Shown one piece after another: positions 23,467 to 33,300 of a stretch of DNA of 64,000 nt (its first letter is position 1; each line of letters starts with the position of its first letter). The notes below the pieces were generated by a model, which saw only the letters and a program-made list of their open reading frames with translations, was not told the DNA's origin and ran no database searches. The stretch comes from Pachyseris speciosa (taxonomy: Eukaryota; Cnidaria; Anthozoa; Scleractinia; Pachyseridae): NCBI GenBank assembly GCA_016490735.1, contig JAEMWC010000345.1:735001-799000 (forward strand), in the 5' to 3' direction. Position numbers and translations under genes: made by a program.

Positions 23467-24060
23467 AAAACTAATAAGCAGTTTGATGGACTTGACATAC
23501 TAATCCTGAATCATTATCTGCCTTGGTATGAATTCTGGAATGAGAACAGTGATCTTAACAAAGTCCCTCAACTCTTTGCTGTGAACACCATCAGCTACAT
23601 AAATATTGCCACCTTGTTGCTTCCTGCACTTAAAAAGAACAATGGCAGCATTATAGTGATGTCATCATTTGTAGGAGTTATCCCAGCACCCAAGCTTGCA
23701 ACCTACTCAGGCAATAAGCATGCTCTTCATGGATTTTTTGATGGTATGCGGCAGGATTTAGCATTAAAAGGACATGGTGGAATCTCCACAACACTGTGTG
23801 TTCTTGGGCTAATTGGCACAAAGAATGCTCGTGAAAGAAGCAAGGGTCATCAAATTGAGAAGGTGGCAGTTCCATTTGAGAGAGTTGATAAGTGTGTAGC
23901 AGCTATTATCAAGGCTTCCGCATTGAGGAAAAGACAAATCTACTTCCCTCAGTATTTAAGCATCATAGAAACATTGCACTTCTTTTTTCCTAATTTTGTA
24001 GAAAGTGCTATTCAAGTAGCTAGTAAAGAAAAACCTCTGGAGGATATATTGAATTGGTAA
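23467..24060 (+). CDS. Second catalytic last exon of the HSD11B1-like gene
   Basis: A single open exon with acceptor tttttatatag, phase 0 like the exon at 18020, coding 197 residues that align end to end with the first last-exon at roughly 60% identity. Catalytic residues are kept: SIIVMSS, YSGNK (Tyr and Lys), with LILNHYLPW, NTISYINIATLLLPALKKN, HALHGFFDGMRQDLAL and TLCVLGLIGT. It has no membrane anchor or GxxxGxG motif and none is found between it and the first copy, so alone it could not be an enzyme. The simplest reading is a duplicated mutually exclusive last exon spliced to exon 1 at 15804; the alternative is a partial duplicate gene. Constraint on the catalytic residues argues against a dead copy. 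Differences cluster around the loop before Tyr and after TLCVLG, where substrate binds in this family. Confidence 0.8.
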   Translation, partial: KTNKQFDGLDILILNHYLPWYEFWNENSDLNKVPQLFAVNTISYINIATLLLPALKKNNGSIIVMSSFVGVIPAPKLATYSGNKHALHGFFDGMRQDLALKGHGGISTTLCVLGLIGTKNARERSKGHQIEKVAVPFERVDKCVAAIIKASALRKRQIYFPQYLSIIETLHFFFPNFVESAIQVASKEKPLEDILNW

Positions 24061-24146
24061 CTTTTTTATTTCACTCCTTACAGCCCATGCTGTATTATGT
24101 TGTCCTTGATTTTACTAACAAAACTTCTATTTAAGTGACTGGACTG

Positions 24147-24152
24147 AATAAA
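24147..24152 (+). terminator. Polyadenylation signal AATAAA after the second last-exon
   Basis: Lies 87 bp after the stop at 24060. It gives the second last-exon its own transcript end, supporting use as an alternative terminal exon. Confidence 0.55.
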
Positions 24153-25189
24153 AATAGGAGTTAGGTAGCATGGCAATTGGACGCTCAGAAGATGTGATTG
24201 CACTGTATTTTAATCAGATAGAAAGACTGAAGTTGTGTCAATTTTTTTAAAGTTTATTTATGATTTTCTGGACACCCAAAGCCCTTTTTAAGCAATGCCT
24301 AGTGCAAAGCCCTTTATCTGAAATTAGCATTATTTACCATTTATGTTTACACTACAATTTCAAAACAAGACCTGAAAACATTAAAAATTACACTGATTTA
24401 AATTACACTATTAAAATGAGTTGCAATGTTCAAATTTTTATCTTATAGAACTTGAGTGGTATTTTGTGACAGTGGATATGAATAGCTGGTTCAATGAGAT
24501 ATTGATGATTAATATGCCAATACAGAGAGAGAACAGACAATAATATAATGACCGTGAATGAATAATAACTTACAATGAATGAATAAAATAATGCAAAAAT
24601 TAGTATACTTGATTTCACTATACTATTATCCAATGAAAACCTGATATGACTTTTGTCATTGTTTACATCTTGTCAATAAAATCTTAATATTTCTCCCTTC
24701 ACTTTTCTTAGGTTGTCATTAAGAGCTGGGGTCAGGGATTTTCCCTAGGTATTTTGAGTTAGATCTCTGGGTACTTCCCACTCATTAGGATAGAACCACA
24801 AACCAATTTTCACTGACTATCCAAGATAATTCCTGGGGCAATAAAGCCTGAAATTAATGGACTATAGAGCCACGGAAATCAAATCCTTTGCAGGAATTTT
24901 TGGAAATGACATTACCTTTACCAACAAAGAATCTCCTTCCCAAACCTCATGGCTGGCTAAAAGTAAAATTCCCTGACTTTTCTGACTTTCAGGTAGAATT
25001 TAGAATTTTCCTGACTTAATACACAATTCCCTGACATTTCCTAAGCATGACAAAAATCTTTCTTCCCTGATTTTTCCCTCACCATGGCAACCCTGTATGA
25101 TATTAAAAAACATACCATACTGACAGAACCACAAAGGTGGAAATCTTTGGCTACTTTTTTAAAAGCACCACTACTTTTGAAAATTATAG

Positions 25190-25430
25190 ACAGCCCCACA
25201 AAGTGGTTCTAGCTTCTGAGTCTGTGGATGAAATCAAAAAGTGTAACCATGCAAATGAAAGCTACTGAGCAGTACTTTCCTGTGATGCTGTTTATTATGC
25301 TGTACAAGGTGGTTCTAACTTTTGAGTCTGTGGATGAAATCCTAAAGTGTGACCATTCAAATGAAAGTTACTGGGCAGTACTTTCCTGTCGTGCTGTTTA
25401 TTATGCTGTACAAAACTTTTAAGCCTGTGA
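25190..25430 (-). repeat. 106-bp satellite, about two copies (minus orientation)
   Basis: The units run 'ggtggttctaacttttgagt...' and are the reverse complement of the units at 35757-36290 and 44176-44875. A partial, diverged unit follows at about 25567-25640. Confidence 0.8.
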
Positions 25431-25467
25431 ATAACATTCTATACAGTCTGTGTAAAACTTTAATTAA

Positions 25468-25559
25468 CCCTTTCACTCTCAAGGGGTCTCCCTTTGACGA
25501 GTAAAATCATCTGGCAATAGACAGTAAAATCTATAAAGTCACTCTTGGGAGTGAAAGGG
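25468..25559. mobile_element. Miniature TTAA-type element
   Basis: Starts CCCTTTCACTCTCAAG and ends CTTGGGAGTGAAAGGG, inverted complements. A TTAA precedes it at 25464-25467 and taaa follows, so the right copy of the target has decayed. TTAA targeting is typical of piggyBac- and Kolobok-type elements. Confidence 0.65.
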
Positions 25560-25704
25560 TAAAAAGCTGATGAGAAGTACGTTCCTGTGATGTGGTTATT
25601 ATGCTATACAAGATAGTCCAAACATTAAAGCATGTGTAAAAAAAACCTAAGTTGTAAATGGCAATTACCAATAATGCAATTCTCTTCTCTCAGTCTTCTA
25701 AAAG

Positions 25705-27159
25705 TTAAATGACCTCATCTTGATCACCATATAATTCACCATCTATTAAAGGCATATCAACTTCTCCTGGTGGACCTGGTCGTCTAAGATGATGCCGACT
25801 CTTGAACATCATGAGAACAGCATACATAAAAATTGTAATTCCAATGGCACTCCCAATAACCAGTGCAATGATCTCACCAACATTCAAAGAATACCCATGT
25901 GATGGTGGTGGTGATTTAAGTAGGTGAGCAATGCGATCAATTGACCCATTACTTGGCACAGGGTCTATACCAAGCAAGTGACATATTAGTGGGTAAATAT
26001 CGACCATTTCAATTGGACCTGATTTGAAGCCTTCCTTAAATGCTGGACCTTGAGCGATAAAGAAAGGGTGCATTGATGGTAAAGATGGCAGCCATCCATG
26101 TGTTCCTTTTGTGATGACTTTGTCTGGAAAAGTTACATTATAAACACTTGAAATCGATGCAACCCAATGCTCTTCCATGATGACGACAATGTCAGGTACA
26201 CGGATGCTGTGTTTGAAATAAAGGTTGTCAGGTACCTCTTCTTTGTGAAAAACCATAAAATGTGAATTGCTTTCTTGCAGTTCCTTTAGTTTATCATAAG
26301 CTCGAGTTACATTTGTTGCATTTAACAGGAAGTAAGCCCCCTCGTTTATCCAAACCTTTGAGTCAGGCGTTAAATAATCATCAAACCTGATGACTGTGCT
26401 GGTGTTATAAGCAGCAGTACCATGATCAGCAGTGATAATTAGATTAACTTCATCCACTAAGCTTTCATTGCGCAGCCGTTCCAGTAGGTAACCCGTTATC
26501 TCGTCATCTTTCCTGATTTCTTCTGTAACATTTGCGGAGTATGGACCGCAGCAGTGGCCGGCCTCATCTGGGGAGTCAAAATATAAGGTAACAAAGGACG
26601 GAGGATCGGGCTCCTTCAACCATCTGATGATCAAATCAACTCGTTCTTTCCAAGGCATGACATGTTTCTGGGACACAAAAGGTTTATCATAATCATATCC
26701 ACTTGTCGTGTACGATGCGTTAAGACCATGATATTCAACATCATAACCCGGCCAATAACACATCCCGCTTTTATGTCCCTGTTTTTGGTTCGTGATCCAT
26801 AAAGGCTCACTGAAGGTGTTCCACCAGCGTGAATCGTTGGTGTCCATCGAGAAAGTGTCCTTTAAAACGGGATCGTACATGTCATTCGAGATCACGCCAT
26901 GACTTTCTGCATACCGTCCCGTGACAATCGTGTAGTGATTTGGAAACGTTACCGTGGGAAAGACATTCTGCACGTATTTTGCCCGAACTCCCTTATTTAT
27001 AATGGTTTCGAAGTTGTCTGTCTTGGTTCGATGCATGTCCAGGTAGTCCCATCGAAATGCATCAAACGAAACCAAAATTACAGTTTCTTTTCCATTTACG
27101 TGAGCCTCGAACATCGAAGAGACGAATAAAGTACCGAATAATAACTTTAAAAGTAGCAT
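25705..27159 (-). CDS. Ectonucleotide pyrophosphatase/phosphodiesterase, ENPP4/5 type
   Basis: One uninterrupted exon codes 484 residues (ENPP4 453, ENPP5 477). The family hydrolyses phosphodiester or pyrophosphate bonds outside the cell with two zinc ions. Visible: a signal peptide at 1-19 (LLLKLLFGTLFVSSMFEA); the first metal Asp in VSFDAFRWDY (about 33); the Thr nucleophile in FPTVTFPNHY (about 71); the second site with FDSPDEAGH (Asp about 198, His about 202), TADHG (about 245-246) and THGW (His about 354); and many NxS/T glycosylation sites. A membrane segment at about 427-451 and a short Arg-rich cytosolic tail make it a type I membrane protein without the somatomedin or nuclease-like domains of ENPP1-3. 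The start is the ATG in 'tcaaaATGcta' at 27159. The lack of introns may mean an ancestral single-exon form or an old retrocopy. It is divergent from NOP58. Confidence 0.92.
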   Translation of the reverse strand: MLLLKLLFGTLFVSSMFEAHVNGKETVILVSFDAFRWDYLDMHRTKTDNFETIINKGVRAKYVQNVFPTVTFPNHYTIVTGRYAESHGVISNDMYDPVLKDTFSMDTNDSRWWNTFSEPLWITNQKQGHKSGMCYWPGYDVEYHGLNASYTTSGYDYDKPFVSQKHVMPWKERVDLIIRWLKEPDPPSFVTLYFDSPDEAGHCCGPYSANVTEEIRKDDEITGYLLERLRNESLVDEVNLIITADHGTAAYNTSTVIRFDDYLTPDSKVWINEGAYFLLNATNVTRAYDKLKELQESNSHFMVFHKEEVPDNLYFKHSIRVPDIVVIMEEHWVASISSVYNVTFPDKVITKGTHGWLPSLPSMHPFFIAQGPAFKEGFKSGPIEMVDIYPLICHLLGIDPVPSNGSIDRIAHLLKSPPPSHGYSLNVGEIIALVIGSAIGITIFMYAVLMMFKSRHHLRRPGPPGEVDMPLIDGELYGDQDEVI

Positions 27160-27380
27160 TTTGAGATCCAAAGAAAAATATTAAAACGGAAAAACAAAAA
27201 CATTCACCTGTCTTCTTGCTCCAACTGAGTATGTTTGTATAGGCACGTGACTAGAAACACGCGATAACGAGGCAGTCACTGCAACGAGGCTGGCAAGGTT
27301 ATTTTCCACGTGCGGTTATCCTGGAAATTATGTGTAAATAGTTTGTTTTGTTTTATACGAAATATTTCACTTAATCAATC
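27160..27380. promoter_or_regulatory. Bidirectional promoter region, ENPP and NOP58
   Basis: Only 221 bp lie between divergent start codons, so both core promoters must lie here or overlap the first exons. No TATA-like box stands out. Contains CpG-bearing acacgcgataacgagg near 27258. Confidence 0.55.
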
Positions 27381-30300
27381 ATGTTAGTGCTATTCGAAAC
27401 GCCCGCAGGTTATGCCATTTTTAAGGTGAGTGTTCAGCTTTTCTTAGTCGTCAGTAAATTGTGTTTTCATATGGAAATATCGTGTTGTTTTCCAATCATG
27501 TTTGGTCGATTCCTTGATGGCTTCTATCCCAAACTTTGTTGTGATCAGCTTCTAGATGAAAAGAAACTGCAGAAAATAGATAACCTTTACAAGGATTTTG
27601 AGACGCCAGACGCGGCTAGCAAAGTGTAAGTCTCTCTGCAATTATTATCTTGCATTTGTTTGTCACGAAAGTCTTTGACTTGCAAAGTTAGCCTTTTTTC
27701 TCAAACATTGGGTTTTTCAGAGTCAAGCTGAAACATTTCGAAAAGTTCAATGACACAACCGAAGCCTTGGCAGGTAGGTCTACTACTGTAGTAACTGGAA
27801 TGTAGGAAAGGTTTAAACTCTGATATGATTTTACTCACCAGATGCAAAAGTCACCAAATGTCAGCCCTGGCTCATGATCAGGTCCTGTACCTGCATTGCA
27901 ACAAAATAGGCCTTATCACAGTTTCAGACGCCATCTTGGCGGGTAGGCAAAGAGAATACAAATTACAGTGTTTGTATCCAGTTCCGTTGTCAAAAAAAAA
28001 AATGCGTGAAGCTCCTGTTTCTCAGCAAAAAATATATTGCCAGTTAATAGTACTAGGCAAAGGGCTCCACTGGCAAAATGTAAGGGATTTAGCTATACCA
28101 GAAAAAATAATCTGGTTTTTTGAATTTTTCCATATATTCGCCCGTAATGTTTTGCTGCGGGCTGAAAAATTCCTGGGAAAAAATAACAGACAAATGTATG
28201 GAAAATTCAAAACCCCAGAGAACGTTTTCTGGCAAGGCTAAATCCCTTACATTTTGTCAGTGAGACCCTTTGCCTAGTACTATTAACTAGCAACACATTT
28301 TTTGCTAAGAAAGAGGTACTTCATGCAATTTTTTGACAACGGAATTGCATACAAACACTGTGAATTGTGTTCCATTTGCCTACCCACCAAGATGGCGTCT
28401 AAAACCGTGATAAGGCCTATTGCAAGACAGATTGCAAATGCTGTGTTTGTGGTATTTAACCCATTGGCACCCGTGCCGGCCAAAACCGGCCTTAAAAAAC
28501 TCCCTTGCTTCAAAACATTGCAACTTTCTCAATCGCACAAATATTGCCTTAACTGTTAGTTGTTAGCACGAAATGGAATGCCCTTTAAATTTGGATATCC
28601 AATAAATGCAAGAAACGTAGAGATTTGTACCAAATATGGCCTTTTGAGTTTGGACAAGAACGAAACTGGCCGTTTTTAACGTTAAAGAGAAACAACAAAA
28701 ATGCCCCTTTTTGCCTTGATGTTTTTTAGGGAAATCATCGTCCAAAAACCAAAATTCAACCATCATAACAAAATTCAGTCCTTTTTCTAGCTTAGAAATG
28801 ACTTTTTTTGTTCATATTCTTCTCCCGAGCGTAGATACAGCCTTTTGTTCCAGTGCATTCGGGCCTTCCCTACATTTTCAACATCTTGAGCGCATTGCAT
28901 GCTGGGAACTAACGAGAATTTTTGACAGCGCCCGTTCCTTCCCCCAATTCTTTCACATATAAACTAAGTCTACAGCTACTCTGACCTACTGCCAAAATTT
29001 CCTGCTCGTAGTCATCTTCAGTACACAGAAATTCCAAAATATGTGGCGGTAGGTCGAGAAATTCATCAATAGTCGAGTCCCAAAGGTACTAAGTGTTCGA
29101 CCGGCCAAATTCCCAGTTCGTCGAGTAACAAGCCAAATTCAACAACAAAGTACATCACCTTGCTTGATTCTTTGAGAAAGTGGACTCTTAGCTACCGTCA
29201 CGCTTAATGATGCTCATCAGGCAGCCGCTAAAGATGAAAAATGGCTGTAAATTTAGCAGAAATCGCAAGCAAACCCAACTTGGGCCATTGTTGTCGCTTC
29301 ACGGATAAAAAATAGCTACGTCAAAATGACGTTTTCAGAAACCTTGAGCCTCCAGTGGCTTAGGACAGCACCACTTTTCCCTGGTAGTTCAAATAAAGAG
29401 TCACGAATTGCTATTCATTGTTTATAGGTGGAAAATCACTCCGAAAATGTAAAAACCTGCGGTAGTCAATGGGTTAACAAAGAAAAATAGAGGTCACGTG
29501 ACCGGTCCTTTTAACACTATCCAGTGAAAGTCATGGTTGGTGGTAGTTTAAATCCAGGGTCAGAGTTAAGATTCTACAGTTAAAACAGTTTCTAGGGGGG
29601 TGGGTCACTTAGCAGCCAGGCTTCATTTCACGTTACCTCCTGGGTTTGTAGTTGGCTAGGTCACGTGACAAGCCACAGTATCAAACTCAATTACCCTAGA
29701 TGAGATGATCATCGACTTCTGACTGTCACTAGTGGCTCCAACTCGACCTCCATTGTCTAGTTTTTAAAATCACCACCCCCTCAAGTTGGCTTTCATGCAA
29801 CTTTAACCTTGAAGCTAAATACTGGCCAGAAAGTGGTACCCTCCCCCCCAGATCTTGCAGTATATGGTTGTTTTCAAATAAAATAGCGTTGATATGTTAC
29901 TAGCCTCAAAGGCTTTTGTTTAAGTATGTGAGCAATAAAAAATATCAACATCAAAAAAAAAATTATGTTTTATTTAACCCATTGGCACCCGTGCCGGCCA
30001 AAACCGGCCGTAAAAAACTCCCTTGCTTCAAAACATTGCAACTTTCTCAATCGCACGAATATTGCCTTAACTGTTAGTTGTTAGCACGAAATGGAATGCC
30101 CTTTAAATTTGGATATCCAATAAATGCAAGAAACGTAGCGATTTGTACCAAATATGGCCTTTTGAGTTTGGACAAGAACGAAACTGGCCGTTTTTAACGT
30201 CAAAGAGAAACAACAAAAATGCCCCTTTTTGCCTTGATGTTTTTTAGGGAAATCATCGTCCAAAAACCAAAATTCAACCATCATAACAAAATTCAGTCCT

Positions 30301-33300
30301 TTTTCTAGCTTAGAAATGACTTTTTTTGTTCATATTCTTCTCCCGAGCGTAGATACAGCCTTTTGTTCCAGTGCATTCGGGCCTTCCCGACATTTTCAAC
30401 ATCTTGAGCGCATTGCATGCTGGGAACTAACGAGAATTTTTGACAGCGCCCATTCCTTCCCCCAATTCTTTCACATATAAACTAAGTCTACAGCCACTCC
30501 GACCTACCGCCAAAATTTCCTGCTCGTAGTCATCTTCAGTACACAGAAATTCCAAAATATGTGGCGGTAGGTCGAGAAATTCATCAATAGTCGAGTCCCA
30601 AAGGTACTAAGTGTTCGACCGGCCAAATTCCCAGTTCGTCGAGTAACAAGCCAAATTCAACAACAAAGTACATCACCTTGCTCGATTCTTTGAGAAAGTG
30701 GACTCTTAGCTACCGTCACGCTTAATGATGCTCATCAGGCAGCCGCTAAAGATGAAAAATGGCTGTAAATTTAGCAGAAATCGCAAGCAAACCGAACTTG
30801 GGCCATTGTTGTCGCTTCACGGATAAAAAATAGCTACGTCAAAATGACGTTTTCAGAAACCTTGAGCCTCCAGTGGCTTAGGACAGCACCACTTTTCCCT
30901 GGTAGTTCAAATAAAGAGTCACGAATTGCTATTCATCGTTTATAGGTGGAAAATCACTCCGAAAATGTAAAAACCTGCGGTAGTCAATGGGTTAAGGCCT
31001 CATAGTATCCGCTTAGGAAAGTTGTCTGTGGACATGGTGTTCTGCAAGTGTAGTTTGACTGTGTTATCAATGTGTTTAATTTGATTCTCAGCTGCCACAG
31101 CCACAGTAGAAGGCAAAATGAGCAAGAGCCTAAAAAAGGTTTTGAAAAAAATTGTTGCCAAGGACATCCACCAAGAATTAGCTGTTGCTGATGCCAAGTT
31201 GGGTGGTGTGATTAAGGTAAGAAAACACACGGTGTGTTCATGGCTTGTTTTCAGACAATCATTGCATAACTGATATCAGAATCAGGAAACCACCGTTCCC
31301 ATCACAAAAATGGAAACAATTTTGTACATTTGCTTGAAGGTGTTTGTGAGAATGTGACTGTGGTTATTTTATGTCCTCTTCAAGTATTTTATTTGTGGAG
31401 GTGAATTTGACATTGACAGTGGATCAACCCAGTGTCACAATATTGGAATTGAATCAGGTGTTGAGTAAACAACCAGCATGACACCATTTCCAGTCTGTAT
31501 TCCATAGTAGAGTGAGTTTAGATAGATTTTTTATTTTAAGGCAATTAAAGCAATATATGTCTATTTTGCTGAAAACCCTTCAATAATTATTTTAAGACCC
31601 TGGTTCATGACCCAATTAGAATCCACAGCCTTCTACTCAGCAGTTTGGTCCCTTCAATACCAACTAAACAGCTGTAAACATGCAGTGGTGCCAAATGCTG
31701 TAGTAATAAAAACACAGAACTTGACTGTCTTGTTGTGCTTTTATAGCCAAATTCCTTGTATCATGTTGCATGTTCTGCAAACATTGTGATTTACATAACC
31801 CCACCCCCACTCAGATGATTGGCAGAATCAGTGTTTGCATTAGAAGCTGGGACCCAGGTACCGGCACCCATCTACTTTCAAGGGAATACCCAGCTTTCTT
31901 AGGTGCATAATTAAAAACTCTGCCCAACAAATTCATTCAGGGTACCTGGCTACTCTACACCAGAGCCCCTTTTACTTGAAAAGTTAATGAAAACCCTGAG
32001 AATAAAAAAAAAATTTTTTTAGAAACGTGTAGCAATTGTCACCTTAATGGCCCAAAGTTTTTCATTCACATGTTGTAAATCTTTCTTGTTTCTTGTTTTA
32101 TGTATTTCAACAGGAGAAGCTCAGTTTAAATTGTGTGTCAAGTTCTGCTGTACAAGAACTCATGCGTGGCATCAGACTTCAGCTGAACAGTCTCATCACA
32201 GGTAAATTAGCGGACATGTATAAACTGATTCTTGATGACTCTCCCCCAATTGCAATTCAAGCCTTGTTCACAATTTAAATGTTTTTGCTTCTTTCGGAAG
32301 TCTTCTGAGGTTAAGGTTTTAAAATCATCCTTTTGGCCAGCAAAGAAGAAGCCAGCAAAGAAGTCAAGGCTTTTCATAAGGTTTATTGACATGAGAGCCA
32401 GGGTGAACGTCAACTGGAAACGGGCATCATCTTGGAGTGAATAAATATTTTGAATTTTTCATTACCTGTAAACATAGGGTGGGATTTCCTCCCAGTCCTT
32501 AGGGAGGGGAAGAGATATTTATAAGTTGAAACCTTTTGAGCAGCAAAGCTGAAATTACTTGATACCTCAATGAAGTTATACCAGGGAAATAAAATTGTCC
32601 CTGGATAAGGACATGCCTTATCTTTATATATAGGCCTTTTGGTAAAAACCAAAAGTTTGACAGTATTTTCCTTTTGTTTGTAGGGCTTCCAGATAAAGAG
32701 ATGAGTGCAATGGCTTTGGGATTGGCTCACAGGTACTTGCATACAGTATAATGTACTAATTATTATAATTAAGAATAATAATATATTTTACTTTCATATT
32801 GTTATTCCCTGCTGCCTACCCCTAGGATAGTTTTTTAAGTGATTAAACATTTGCTCCTTAAAAAAATGAATACATGTATGGTGTAAAAATTTAATGGGGG
32901 ACTAACTTAACTGCAGACTTAGCATTGTTGCCAAGGGATTTTTATGGATTGTATATGTAAAACACGGCTTTTCGGTGTTTTTGCCACTATATTGGTAAAA
33001 AATTCGAAGAAGTGAACACATAAAATTTATGAATTGTTATTGCACATGTACAACTTGCCCCCAGGCCCCAACCACGCTTTAGAGAGAAAAATCCCTAAAA
33101 CTTGGAGAAAATGATATGAAGTTCCTTCTTTACAAGCCTACATAAGCAATTATTGTTGTTAACATACATAACTGCAATGATAATGACGAAATGGTATGAA
33201 TTTGCGTGCTTGTGACGTCATAAATCTCACAAAAATGCGAATTTCCAAAAATCGATATGTAGAGTTTTGCATCTTGGCGATCGTTAACCATTGGCACCAT

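Larger units (their letters stand above)
24153..25704. other. Intergenic region between dehydrogenase and ENPP genes
   Basis: 3' flanks of two convergent genes. Holds about two copies of the 106-bp satellite (25190-25430), a TTAA-type miniature element (25468-25559), and a stretch at 24950-25090 with repeated ccctgacttt/cctgaca blocks that looks like a decayed dispersed repeat. No coding sequence seen. Confidence 0.5.

Noticed and set aside
25228..25422. Short frame with repeated [20 protein letters not shown]
   Set aside because: It is the translation of the 106-bp satellite, which also occurs in introns in both orientations.
28563..30284. Two nearly identical 67-codon frames as duplicated genes
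   Set aside because: Both lie inside the 1014-bp TTAA elements, lack transposase or other motifs and duplicate with the element.
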